Below, one piece after another: positions 1 through 6,374 of a stretch of DNA of 11,919 nt. Position numbers and translations under genes: made by a program. The notes under the pieces are model-generated. The model worked only from the letters and a program-made list of their open reading frames with translations, made no database searches and was not told the DNA's origin. Position 1 is the first letter of the stretch. Every line of letters starts with the position of its first letter. This DNA is from Candidatus Saccharimonadales bacterium (GTDB lineage Bacteria > Patescibacteriota > Saccharimonadia > Saccharimonadales > Saccharimonadaceae), in the NCBI GenBank assembly GCA_030145955.1, contig JASLCR010000002.1:1-11919 (forward strand), read 5' to 3'.

Positions 1-78
1 TTGTGTTTTCCGGCGTAAACACCAAAATTACTAACATTTACTAGTGATACGCGCGCGGAAGACAGGAGCATAAATCAC
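1..78. other. Left-edge sequence with no assignable gene
   Basis: All three plus-strand frames reach a stop within the first 44 bases (TAA 16-18, TAA 32-34, TAG 42-44), so the tail of an upstream plus-strand gene could end in any of them, but too little is visible to choose. I see no convincing promoter or RNA gene here. Confidence 0.4.
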
Positions 79-171
79 ATGCCAATCCAAATCTCTTTTG
101 TTCCTTCGCGGAGCAAAAAAGTTGTGGTGGATGTGGTGCCTGCCGAATGGCAAACGTATATTGAGCACTAG
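79..171 (+). CDS. Possible 30-residue small protein, unknown function
   Basis: A short open frame starts at an ATG with AGGAG at 64-68, ten bases upstream, and ends at TAG just before a strong terminator. The peptide begins MPIQISFVPS and ends AEWQTYIEH; it has a basic patch (RSKK) followed by a valine-rich stretch, with no signal peptide, membrane helix or known motif. In-frame sequence upstream is closed by TAA at 16-18. The ribosome site and the terminator support a real gene, but at this length chance is a serious alternative. It could also be the last remnant of a decayed longer gene. I do not recognise it. Confidence 0.35.
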   Translation: MPIQISFVPSRSKKVVVDVVPAEWQTYIEH

Positions 172-188
172 ATGCTCGCATCCAAATT

Positions 189-221
189 AAATTACCACCC
201 CAGGCACCGGGGTGGTAATTT
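189..221. terminator. Bidirectional intrinsic terminator
   Basis: A perfect 13-bp stem (189-201 pairing with 209-221) encloses a 7-base loop (AGGCACC). The GC core CCACCCC/GGGGTGG is flanked by AATT-rich arms, giving TTTT at 219-222 on the plus strand and a T-rich run on the minus strand. It lies between the 30-codon frame ending at 171 and the stop of the minus-strand DsbA-like gene at 240, so it can serve both convergent units. Confidence 0.85.
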
Positions 222-239
222 TAGTATCGTGTAGTTTAT

Positions 240-1004
240 CTACTTCTTTGCTGCTGCAGCTGGTTCAAGCAGACCTGCTTCTCGCAGTGCTGGCTGGATG
301 ATAAGGGTGTCAAACGCATCTGCGTCAGCCCATACATTTGTTCCATCTTTTTCGTTTGCGCCAATAAGCTTGCCGCTGAGGGCTTTTTGATCGATCTTCT
401 TACCATTTAGGAAGAAGGTTGGCGTACCGTCAACGCCTACTTTTTGGCCAAGTGCTTGGTCAAAAGAGATCTTGGCATTAATTTGGTCGATAGCTTTGGC
501 AAGCTTTTCGGTAAACTTTGCTCGGTCAAGGCCAATATTTGTCGCGTAAGTGGCAAAATAATCATTGCGCTGAGTGCCAGATGTACTCTGCCATTCTTGC
601 TGCTTTTCATACAAGATATCGTGCATTTCCCAGTACTTGCCAAGTTGGCCAGCCGCTTCGGCTGCAGCAGCAGCTGCCTTTGCGTTTGGATGCATGCTTG
701 TAAGTGGGTAGTTACGGAAGACAAAGGTAAGTTTATCTTTGTATTTTTCAGTAACTGTTTTGATAGGTGCATAAGCAGAACCACAGCCAGGGCATTGGTA
801 GTCACCATATTCGATTAGTACAACTTTATTTTCAGTACTGCCAAACGTATGATCGGCAATATTGCCTGATTGCTCAGACTTGCCGAGTACTTTGTAAGCG
901 TCAACATTGCTGACATCTATCTTATTTTTCGTTGAGATGTAGATCAATCCGCCAAACAGCACGACGACAATGAGTGTAAAGATGATCCATGTATTTCTGG
1001 TCAC
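240..1004 (-). CDS. Membrane-anchored DsbA-like thioredoxin-domain protein
   Basis: A 254-residue thiol-disulfide oxidoreductase predicted to act outside the cytoplasmic membrane. It has one N-terminal membrane segment (about residues 6-23), a linker, then a DsbA/thioredoxin fold. The active site CPGC is at 71-74, following the strand VVLIEYGDYQ, and the cis-proline motif GTPT is at 193-196. The Ala-rich helical insertion is typical of the DsbA_4/BdbD group. The frame is open back to a GTG at 1049, but I chose the GTG at 1002-1004: AAGGGGG (1010-1016) sits five bases upstream, and the longer start would lie upstream of the promoter's -10 box. The gene is monocistronic and ends at the terminator. 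No DsbB or VKOR partner is visible. By family it should oxidise or isomerise disulfides in exported proteins; the direction of the reaction cannot be told from sequence. Confidence 0.9.
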   Translation of the reverse strand: MTRNTWIIFTLIVVVLFGGLIYISTKNKIDVSNVDAYKVLGKSEQSGNIADHTFGSTENKVVLIEYGDYQCPGCGSAYAPIKTVTEKYKDKLTFVFRNYPLTSMHPNAKAAAAAAEAAGQLGKYWEMHDILYEKQQEWQSTSGTQRNDYFATYATNIGLDRAKFTEKLAKAIDQINAKISFDQALGQKVGVDGTPTFFLNGKKIDQKALSGKLIGANEKDGTNVWADADAFDTLIIQPALREAGLLEPAAAAKK

Positions 1005-1031
1005 TATATCCCCCTTAATTTTACTGTCCTT

Positions 1032-1040
1032 AGTATAGCA
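1032..1040 (-). promoter_or_regulatory. Extended -10 promoter of the DsbA-like gene
   Basis: Reading the minus strand, TGC precedes TATACT (-10 at 1032-1037). There is no recognisable -35. Transcription would start near 1025, leaving a leader of about 20 bases that carries the AAGGGGG ribosome site. This placement rules out translation from the GTG at 1049. Confidence 0.6.
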
Positions 1041-1058
1041 AAATTTCACTTGCTGGGC

Positions 1059-1064
1059 TAGAAT
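1059..1064 (+). promoter_or_regulatory. -10 box of the CorC-like gene, predicted leaderless start
   Basis: TAGAAT lies six bases upstream of the ATG at 1071, so the predicted +1 is the start codon itself or within a base of it. No Shine-Dalgarno sequence precedes the ATG. There is no clear -35 and no TG extension, so this is weaker than the other promoters here. It overlaps the upstream region of the divergent DsbA-like promoter. Confidence 0.4.
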
Positions 1065-1070
1065 ACAGCT

Positions 1071-2093
1071 ATGAGTATTGTGCTTGTGGCTATAGTGATA
1101 ATTTTTATTTGTCTATTAATTTTGGTGACGGCGATGGCGGTTCGTCCGTCCGAATATAGCCAGTTTGAACTTGAGCGACGACATCGTAGCGGCGACGCAG
1201 AGATTGAGCGGCAGCGAGAGCGAATGCTGCATTTTGATGATCTTGTATCATTGCAGCGAGCTGCAGGTGCACTCCTGCTAGTCATCAGCGTGATCTTACT
1301 AGTGGTTGCAGCTGGATGGCTTGTCGGGATACCACTTGCCGTCGTGTTGGCGCTTGAATATGGCGCGTTGGCGCGACTAGGAACTGTTCATACCTACGCA
1401 CAAAAGTTATACGACAAATACGAGCCCGCCATTATTGGGCTCATTAAACGCTATCCGAAAGTGATGGGGGTGCTTCGTACACTGAAATCAAGCCCGCCAG
1501 ATGCTTCACTTCATTCGCGTGAAGAGTTGCTTGATCTTGTTACTCATGCACCCGGTCAGGTTTTGTCGCGTGATGAACGGGCGTTGATTACCAACGGCTT
1601 ATCGTTTAATAACCGAAAAGTGGGTGAGATAATGACGCCTCGGAGTGTGATCGATACCATCAAAAAGGGTGAGATACTCGGTCCGCTCGTGCTTGATGAT
1701 CTTCATAAAACAGGGCACAGTAGATTTCCAGTTATCGACGGTGATCTTGATCATGTTGTAGGAGTCTTGTTGTTACGAGACGTGTTGACGCTTGACACAT
1801 CTCGTAAGCATACTGCAAAGGTTGAAACGGCGATGGATTCAAAAGTCTACTATATTCATGAAAACCAGAGTCTGGAACATGCACTGGCAGCGTTTCTAAG
1901 GACACGTCACCACCTTTTTGTTGTAGTGAATGAGTACCGGGAGACAGTGGGAATTCTATGTCTTGAAGATGTAATTGAGGCTTTGCTTGGGCGGAAGATC
2001 AATGATGAATTCGATACGCATGATGATCTACGAGCGGTGGCTGCGCGCAATCCACGTAGCAACAATCTTCCGCCTAAAAGCCATGATGTTTAA
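1071..2093 (+). CDS. CorC/HlyC-like membrane protein with paired CBS domains
   Basis: A 340-residue protein related to the CNNM/CorC/hemolysin C family, implicated in divalent cation (Mg2+, Co2+) handling. Order: membrane helix 3-24, a charged segment of about 40 residues, hydrophobic region about 64-103, then a linker with the family pattern of an SREELLDLV helix leading to VGEIMTPR (184-191), then two CBS motifs (about 188-240 and 250-312). The family normally has a fuller DUF21 membrane domain, and many members add a C-terminal CorC_HlyC domain. Here the membrane part is short and divergent, and the protein stops about 30 residues after the second CBS motif with a polar tail. CBS pairs usually bind adenosine nucleotides; which ligand is bound is not evident. 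The start is a leaderless-type ATG. The CorC-like relation is confident; transport activity is inferred. Confidence 0.82.
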   Translation: MSIVLVAIVIIFICLLILVTAMAVRPSEYSQFELERRHRSGDAEIERQRERMLHFDDLVSLQRAAGALLLVISVILLVVAAGWLVGIPLAVVLALEYGALARLGTVHTYAQKLYDKYEPAIIGLIKRYPKVMGVLRTLKSSPPDASLHSREELLDLVTHAPGQVLSRDERALITNGLSFNNRKVGEIMTPRSVIDTIKKGEILGPLVLDDLHKTGHSRFPVIDGDLDHVVGVLLLRDVLTLDTSRKHTAKVETAMDSKVYYIHENQSLEHALAAFLRTRHHLFVVVNEYRETVGILCLEDVIEALLGRKINDEFDTHDDLRAVAARNPRSNNLPPKSHDV

Positions 2094-3781
2094 GCTTGCT
2101 CGACTGCATGCTTACCAATACTAACAATATGTTTCTGGCGGAAGCGCTCAAATGCTTTCTGGTTCATGCCATGTCGCTTGATATGAGTAGTGATATATTC
2201 CGAGCCAAGGAAGCGAGGCAGAATTACGTACGCGGCACCATGTTCGTACAGATCCAGTGCATGCTCGTATGTCTGAGCATGGCAAATAAAGGTAACTTCT
2301 GGGTTGTGGCGACGCAAATAACTAAGGATGCGCTTATTAATATCGAGGTCAAGTATAGTGCTTGCAGCAAACTTTGCCTTACCCGCATTGATCTCCTCAA
2401 GAAATTCATAATCTGTCGCGTCACCATAGGCATGACGAATGCCTTGAGCTTCAAGGTGATCGATAACTTCCGGATTGTAGTCAACAACTAGGTAGCGTTG
2501 CTTGGTTTCACGGAATAGGTTTAAGAATTCATGTCCGCCGTGGTGATAGCCAAAGAGGATGCTCGAATAAATGCCATTTTTCCTCGCTTTTTCATGCGTA
2601 TCTTTTCGTTCAAAAATATTGAGGTATTTTTCAAGTTTTCGATATAGTTGGTCATCATACTTCATAAGATATGATGAGACACCAATAGTAATGAGTGCAA
2701 CCAAAGTAATGATACTCGTTGCTTGCGGGCTGGTAACCCCAAGTTGGCTTGCGACCACGACAAGTACAATAGAGAATTCACTGATCTGTGAAAGGTGCAC
2801 ACCAGCCTTAAAACTCGTGAGCTTTGTGTAGCGCAGTGCCCCGAGGGCGGCCATAACAAAGATTGGCTTGCCGATAATTACTACTGCCGAGAGTAATAGC
2901 GCCGGAATAAGTACCGACCCAAAATTATCAAATACAAATGTCTCGCCCAGGAAGACAAAGAACAGTACGAGGAAGAAGTCACGCAGTGGCTTGAGGCGTG
3001 CGCTCATTTCCGTAGCGTAGGGAATCGACGCCAGGCTAACGCCGGCAAAGAGAGCGCCAACTTCTGGAGAGAAACCAGCGAGTGAGAACAAGCTGGCAAT
3101 ACCGAAGCCCCAGGCGATGGCAAACAGGAAAAGAAATTCTTGGCTTTTGGCAAACTTCTTGGCGAAGTAGGGGACAATTTTCGCTCCCGCCAAAAAGAGT
3201 AGTAGCCCAAGACCAAATGCTTTGAGTGCCATCCATGCGAAGTCTTGCAGCGATAAGTTATCTCCCTGACCAAGTGCAGTGACCACCACAATCGCAAGCG
3301 TTGCAACGATATCATCGACAATAATTACACCAATCGCAATCTGTCCGTGCAAGCGGTTGAGTTGCTTCTTATCAGACAGAGCTTTAAGAATAATAATGGT
3401 ACTACTGAAGAATAACGCTAGTCCGACAACCAATGCGGTGGTATTATCAAAACCAACGGCATGCCCAATGGCCCATCCCAAGCCCCCAATCGGGACCAGT
3501 ATGGCGGCTGCGGTGAGTAGGGAGACTTTTCCAAGGCTACGAATGACATTGATATTCATACCAAGCCCGATAATAAACAGCAGCAAGGCGATACCGATTT
3601 CACTAAAGCCTTCAAACGCTTCTTTTGACTTAATGAGATTGAGAGCGAGCGGGCCAACAAGGATACCGGTGAGAATATAGCCAAGTACAAGTGGCTGGCG
3701 CAAGTAGCGCATCAAGCCGGCAACGAGTGCGACGATGACAAATACGAGACTGAGTTCTGCGAAAATATGTTGTTCGTGCAT
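2090..3781 (-). CDS. CPA2 monovalent cation:proton antiporter with NAD-binding domain
   Basis: A 563-residue integral membrane protein of the CPA2 (Kef/NapA-like) class that exchanges Na+ or K+ for protons. The N-terminal antiporter domain spans about residues 8-375 with a dozen or so hydrophobic helices. The transport-site pair is D156-D157 in GVIIVDDIVAT; KefC-type proteins have Gln-Asp here, while an Asp-Asp pair is typical of electrogenic Na+/H+ antiporters. SSTIIILKALSDKK (126-139) matches the conserved region before it. A TrkA_N/RCK-like Rossmann domain follows from about residue 402: the glycine-rich loop is GYHHGG rather than the usual GxGxxG, and the acidic strand end VVDYNPE and the GDATD motif are present. 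No separate RCK_C domain is visible. The ATG start has only a weak ribosome site. The Rossmann domain suggests gating by nucleotide or redox state. Confidence 0.9.
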   Translation of the reverse strand: MHEQHIFAELSLVFVIVALVAGLMRYLRQPLVLGYILTGILVGPLALNLIKSKEAFEGFSEIGIALLLFIIGLGMNINVIRSLGKVSLLTAAAILVPIGGLGWAIGHAVGFDNTTALVVGLALFFSSTIIILKALSDKKQLNRLHGQIAIGVIIVDDIVATLAIVVVTALGQGDNLSLQDFAWMALKAFGLGLLLFLAGAKIVPYFAKKFAKSQEFLFLFAIAWGFGIASLFSLAGFSPEVGALFAGVSLASIPYATEMSARLKPLRDFFLVLFFVFLGETFVFDNFGSVLIPALLLSAVVIIGKPIFVMAALGALRYTKLTSFKAGVHLSQISEFSIVLVVVASQLGVTSPQATSIITLVALITIGVSSYLMKYDDQLYRKLEKYLNIFERKDTHEKARKNGIYSSILFGYHHGGHEFLNLFRETKQRYLVVDYNPEVIDHLEAQGIRHAYGDATDYEFLEEINAGKAKFAASTILDLDINKRILSYLRRHNPEVTFICHAQTYEHALDLYEHGAAYVILPRFLGSEYITTHIKRHGMNQKAFERFRQKHIVSIGKHAVEQA

Positions 3782-3807
3782 GTTTATCTTAACTAACTTA
3801 TGGTTTT

Positions 3808-3816
3808 AGTATGACA
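3808..3816 (-). promoter_or_regulatory. Extended -10 promoter of the antiporter gene
   Basis: Minus-strand TGT-CATACT (-10 at 3808-3813) with a partial -35, TTGCGA, at 3831-3836 and 17-base spacing. The predicted start is near 3801, about 20 bases upstream of the ATG. The leader has no good Shine-Dalgarno sequence. This promoter faces the divergent aspS leader promoter. Confidence 0.5.
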
Positions 3817-3844
3817 GTTATCTCTGTTCTTCGCAACCCAACAG

Positions 3845-3853
3845 TGGTATACT
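3845..3853 (+). promoter_or_regulatory. Extended -10 promoter P1 of the aspS leader
   Basis: TGG-TATACT places the start near 3860, one or two bases before the ATG of the leader peptide at 3862. The -35 region (TGTTCT at 3825-3830) is poor, as usual for extended -10 promoters. Transcripts from here carry the peptide and both hairpins. Confidence 0.55.
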
Positions 3854-3861
3854 GTCTCTAT

Positions 3862-3903
3862 ATGAAACAAATTCGTGCAAATAGAAATTATCGGGCCGCC
3901 TAG
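3862..3903 (+). CDS. Putative aspS leader peptide (13 residues)
   Basis: The frame reads MKQIRANRNYRAA and stops at TAG. It begins within about two bases of the predicted P1 start, so it would be translated from a leaderless mRNA. It contains two Asn codons (AAT at 3880-3882 and 3886-3888) and three Arg codons, but no Asp codon. The stop codon overlaps the first base of the inner hairpin and the last codons overlap the 5' arm of the outer one, which is the geometry of a translation-coupled attenuator. This is inferred from layout; the peptide may be chance. Confidence 0.4.
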   Translation: MKQIRANRNYRAA

Positions 3904-3937
3904 TCGATTTCGAGCGAATCGACGAAGGTATCGGCCC
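3893..3937 (+). promoter_or_regulatory. Nested hairpins in the aspS leader
   Basis: Outer arms GGGCCG (3893-3898) and CGGCCC (3932-3937) enclose an inner hairpin of GTCGATT (3903-3909) and AATCGAC (3917-3923). The outer stem is followed by CTGCTTAGCTTCT, which is only moderately T-rich, so this is not a canonical terminator. The structure overlaps the end of the leader peptide, so ribosome position would change its folding. It resembles no riboswitch or T-box that I recognise. Confidence 0.45.
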
Positions 3938-3949
3938 CTGCTTAGCTTC

Positions 3950-3955
3950 TATACT
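3950..3955 (+). promoter_or_regulatory. Possible second aspS promoter P2 (-10 TATACT)
   Basis: TATACT lies 27 bases before the aspS ATG without a TG extension or a visible -35. If used, it would start near 3962 and bypass the leader peptide and hairpins, keeping only the AGAGGA ribosome site at 3970-3975. Confidence 0.35.
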
Positions 3956-3982
3956 AAACGAATAATCTAAGAGGATAATAAA

Positions 3983-5725
3983 ATGGAACGAACACTTTCT
4001 TCCGGCGTTTTACAAAAGCAAGATCAGACAGTAGCGGTAAGCGGCTGGGTACAGTCGCGTCGCGATCATGGCGGCCTGATCTTCATTGACCTGCGCGATC
4101 ATACCGGTATTGTGCAGCTAGTGATTAACCCTGAAAAAAACGAGGCATTTGCACGTGCCGAAGAAGTTCGTGATGAGTTTGTTATACGTGCAGTAGGCCT
4201 AGTGCGCCAGCGCCAAGCAGGCTTAGAGAATCCGAACATTGAAACGGGCAGTGTGGAGATTGTCGTTGATGAACTGGCGATTCTTAACCGTGCTGAAACA
4301 CTACCGATTCAGCCATTTTCTGAAAACCAAGCCAACGAAGAGCTTCGTCTCAAGTATCGCTACCTCGATCTTCGTCGTCCAAAGATGCAGCATATGTTGA
4401 AGCGCCGTGCTGAAATGTTCAGCGTAATTCGTAGCTACATGGAAGGTGAAGATTTTACAGAAGTCACCACGCCAATTCTGGCAAACTCTAGCCCGGAAGG
4501 TGCACGTGACTTTCTAATTCCGTCACGTCTTCATGAAGGTAAATTCTACGCACTGCCACAAGCTCCACAGCAGTTTAAACAGCTACTGATGGTTGGTGGT
4601 ATTTCGCGCTACTACCAGCTAGCCGCATGTTTTCGTGATGAAGATCCGCGTGCTGATCGTCTGTACGGTGAATTTTACCAGCTTGATGCCGAGATGAGTT
4701 TTGTTGAAGACGGTGAAACGGTTCGTCAAATGTTCGATCCGCTCATCAAGAAACTTTCAATCGAGTTTGCCGGCAAAACATTGCTTTCAGAAGATATTCC
4801 CCGTATTCCATACAGCGAAGCAATGGAAAGGTATGGCTCAGACAAACCTGACCTTCGCTTTGGTATGGAGCTTGTTGAGCTGAGCGATGTATTTGCTGAT
4901 ACTGAGTTTGCCGTATTTAAAAACGCAGAAACAGTCAAAGCAATCTTGGTAAAAAACGGCACCTCACTCAGTCGTAAGCAAATTGATGGCTTTACGGAAA
5001 TTGCAAAATCAGAGGGTGCTGGCGGCCTTGCATATATCTCATACGAAAATGGCGAAGCAAAGTCGCCTATCGCGAAATTCTTGTCAGAAGCGGAGCTCAC
5101 TGCAGTAAAGGAAAAGACTGGTGCCCAAGACGGCGATACAATCTTCTTTGGTGCCGACAAGCGAAGTACGGTCAATAAAGTTCTTGGCCGTCTACGTTCA
5201 GAGTTTGCTGACCATTTTGAACTGAAAGATCCAAATGTCATTGCGCTTTGCTGGATCGTCGACTTCCCATTCTACGAGTGGGATGACGCTAGGAAGAAAG
5301 TAGACTTTGGCCACAACCCATTCAGTATGCCAAAGGGCGGAGTTGAGGCACTGAACGTTTCTACCGACGAGGAAAAACTTGCTATCTTGGCGGATCAGTA
5401 CGACATGGTCATGAACGGCTACGAGATTTGTAGTGGCGGCGTGCGCAACCACAACCCAGAAGTGCTATATAAAGTGTTTGGTCTGCTTGGGTATGACGAG
5501 CAGTATGTTGAAGAAAAGTTTGGTGCGATGCTCAACGCTTTCAAATATGGTGCACCGCCACACGCAGGTTGTGCGTTTGGCGTTGACCGTATGTTCATGG
5601 AGCTTATGGGCGAAAGCAACATTCGTGAAGTTATTGCCTTCCCGAAGAACGGCTCTGGTATCGATGTCATGATGAACTCACCATCACTTGTTGATGACGC
5701 TCAGAAAAAAGAACTTAGATTGTAA
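3983..5725 (+). CDS. aspS: Aspartate--tRNA ligase, probably non-discriminating (Asp/Asn)
   Basis: A 580-residue class II synthetase of the bacterial AspRS type, full length for the family. It attaches Asp to tRNA-Asp in the cytoplasm. The N-terminal OB-fold anticodon-binding domain spans about 1-105, the catalytic core begins near RLKYRYLDLRRP, and motif 2 is FRDEDPRADR followed by GEFYQLD. The GAD insertion domain lies in the middle, and the C-terminal motif 3 reads FGVDR, where Leu or Ile is more usual than Val. The specificity residues are of interest: His29 in RRDHGG and Gly80 in the loop QAGLENPN match the His31/Gly82 pair linked to the non-discriminating enzyme of Pseudomonas aeruginosa; E. 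coli AspRS, which is discriminating, has Leu at the first position. Such an enzyme also makes Asp-tRNA-Asn for GatCAB. AGAGGA lies seven bases before the ATG. Confidence 0.97.
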   Translation: MERTLSSGVLQKQDQTVAVSGWVQSRRDHGGLIFIDLRDHTGIVQLVINPEKNEAFARAEEVRDEFVIRAVGLVRQRQAGLENPNIETGSVEIVVDELAILNRAETLPIQPFSENQANEELRLKYRYLDLRRPKMQHMLKRRAEMFSVIRSYMEGEDFTEVTTPILANSSPEGARDFLIPSRLHEGKFYALPQAPQQFKQLLMVGGISRYYQLAACFRDEDPRADRLYGEFYQLDAEMSFVEDGETVRQMFDPLIKKLSIEFAGKTLLSEDIPRIPYSEAMERYGSDKPDLRFGMELVELSDVFADTEFAVFKNAETVKAILVKNGTSLSRKQIDGFTEIAKSEGAGGLAYISYENGEAKSPIAKFLSEAELTAVKEKTGAQDGDTIFFGADKRSTVNKVLGRLRSEFADHFELKDPNVIALCWIVDFPFYEWDDARKKVDFGHNPFSMPKGGVEALNVSTDEEKLAILADQYDMVMNGYEICSGGVRNHNPEVLYKVFGLLGYDEQYVEEKFGAMLNAFKYGAPPHAGCAFGVDRMFMELMGESNIREVIAFPKNGSGIDVMMNSPSLVDDAQKKELRL

Positions 5726-5776
5726 AATCTTACCTCGTCGTTCTAGTATCGCCCGCTATTCGTAAAGGAGCAATGG

Positions 5777-5805
5777 TTGACATGCATTAATAAATAGTTT
5801 ATTAT
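5777..5805 (+). promoter_or_regulatory. Consensus-like promoter TTGACA-17-TATTAT
   Basis: A perfect -35 (5777-5782) and a near-perfect -10 (5800-5805) are separated by exactly 17 AT-rich bases. The start is predicted near 5812, only about four bases before the ATG at 5816, with no ribosome site. This is the only promoter in the window with a full consensus -35, so the downstream gene may be strongly expressed. The 90-base gap after aspS shows no intrinsic terminator, so read-through is possible. Confidence 0.75.
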
Positions 5806-5815
5806 TAAAAGCATC

Positions 5816-6364
5816 ATGTTTAGGCGAAACAGGAGCAAAGAACAGCCGGCTCCAGCACTCCATGCGTCAGCACCACAGGCGCAGCCACAGGTTGAAACAG
5901 TGGTTTCTCATGAAGTAATCCCCCTTACCCATGAAGAGATAGTGCGTGGCCTGGAGTTGGATCAGGCACGACTAGATGGAATTTATAGGGATGCACTTGA
6001 TAGAGGACTGACTCAGGAAGAGGCTATTGCTATGCTTCAGGAGGGTGTTACAAGCGGTGAAATTCCAGCTTTTACAGTACGTTTACCTGATTCGCGAGAT
6101 GGCGTTGATCCACGACTTTACGTTCCTGAGCTGTTAAAAGCAATCGAACGACGAGATACTCTACCGTTTCCTATAGAGGTGTTGGCTTACCCTGAAGGCG
6201 CTGTCGGAGTATATATCCGCAAGAAGGCAAATAGTGCTTCATGGCAGCGTGCTATTGCGACCGCGGGTGTTGATTCAAGAGGGTCCAGAAGCGCCGAGAA
6301 CAATTATGCGGCGTTAGCTGCGCTTCGCGAACTTCTTGACGAGTCAGGGTCTAGCCAAGAATAG
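5816..6364 (+). CDS. Unrecognised 182-residue soluble protein
   Basis: I do not recognise this protein. The first 35 residues are basic, then rich in Ala, Pro and Gln and probably disordered (MFRRNRSKEQ...). Residues 38-85 look like amphipathic helices (LTHEEIVRGLELDQ, LTQEEAIAMLQEG). A mixed region of about 85-150 follows, with strand-like stretches such as IPAFTVRLP and GAVGVYIRKK. The end is helical and acidic (YAALAALRELLDE). There is no signal peptide, membrane helix, Cys or His cluster, or nucleotide-binding loop. The start is the leaderless-type ATG directly below a consensus promoter, and the tail meets the next gene with only ten bases between stops. It is likely real and lineage-specific; its function is unknown. 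Confidence 0.8.
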   Translation: MFRRNRSKEQPAPALHASAPQAQPQVETVVSHEVIPLTHEEIVRGLELDQARLDGIYRDALDRGLTQEEAIAMLQEGVTSGEIPAFTVRLPDSRDGVDPRLYVPELLKAIERRDTLPFPIEVLAYPEGAVGVYIRKKANSASWQRAIATAGVDSRGSRSAENNYAALAALRELLDESGSSQE

Positions 6365-6374
6365 ATAGACTGAA

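Noticed and set aside
444..818. 124-codon plus-strand frame opposite the DsbA-like gene
   Set aside because: Antisense shadow of a gene with an intact active site and family motifs.
1005..1049. Fifteen-codon longer N-terminus of the DsbA-like gene from a GTG at 1049
   Set aside because: It would start upstream of the TGC-TATACT promoter and has no ribosome site, whereas the GTG at 1004 has AAGGGGG at proper spacing and begins directly before the membrane anchor.
2093..2115. AAGC/GCTT palindromic sequence after the CorC-like stop as a terminator
   Set aside because: Arms are four bases with no T-run, and the sequence is coding for the antiporter C-terminus.
3279..3680. 133-codon plus-strand frame opposite the antiporter gene
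   Set aside because: Shadow of a clear membrane transporter gene on the other strand; no family resemblance and no start signal.
4726..5241. 171-codon open frame on the minus strand opposite aspS
   Set aside because: It lies wholly within the well-conserved aspS coding region, is Ser-rich as antisense shadows often are, and has no promoter or ribosome site of its own.
5713..5740. Small hairpin after aspS (AGATT/AATCT) as a terminator
   Set aside because: Only a five-base AT-rich stem with no T-run; too weak to call.
5773..5790. Five-codon frame ATG GTT GAC ATG CAT TAA after AAAGGAG
   Set aside because: The ribosome site is only two bases from the ATG and the frame overlaps the -35 box of the next promoter; probably chance.
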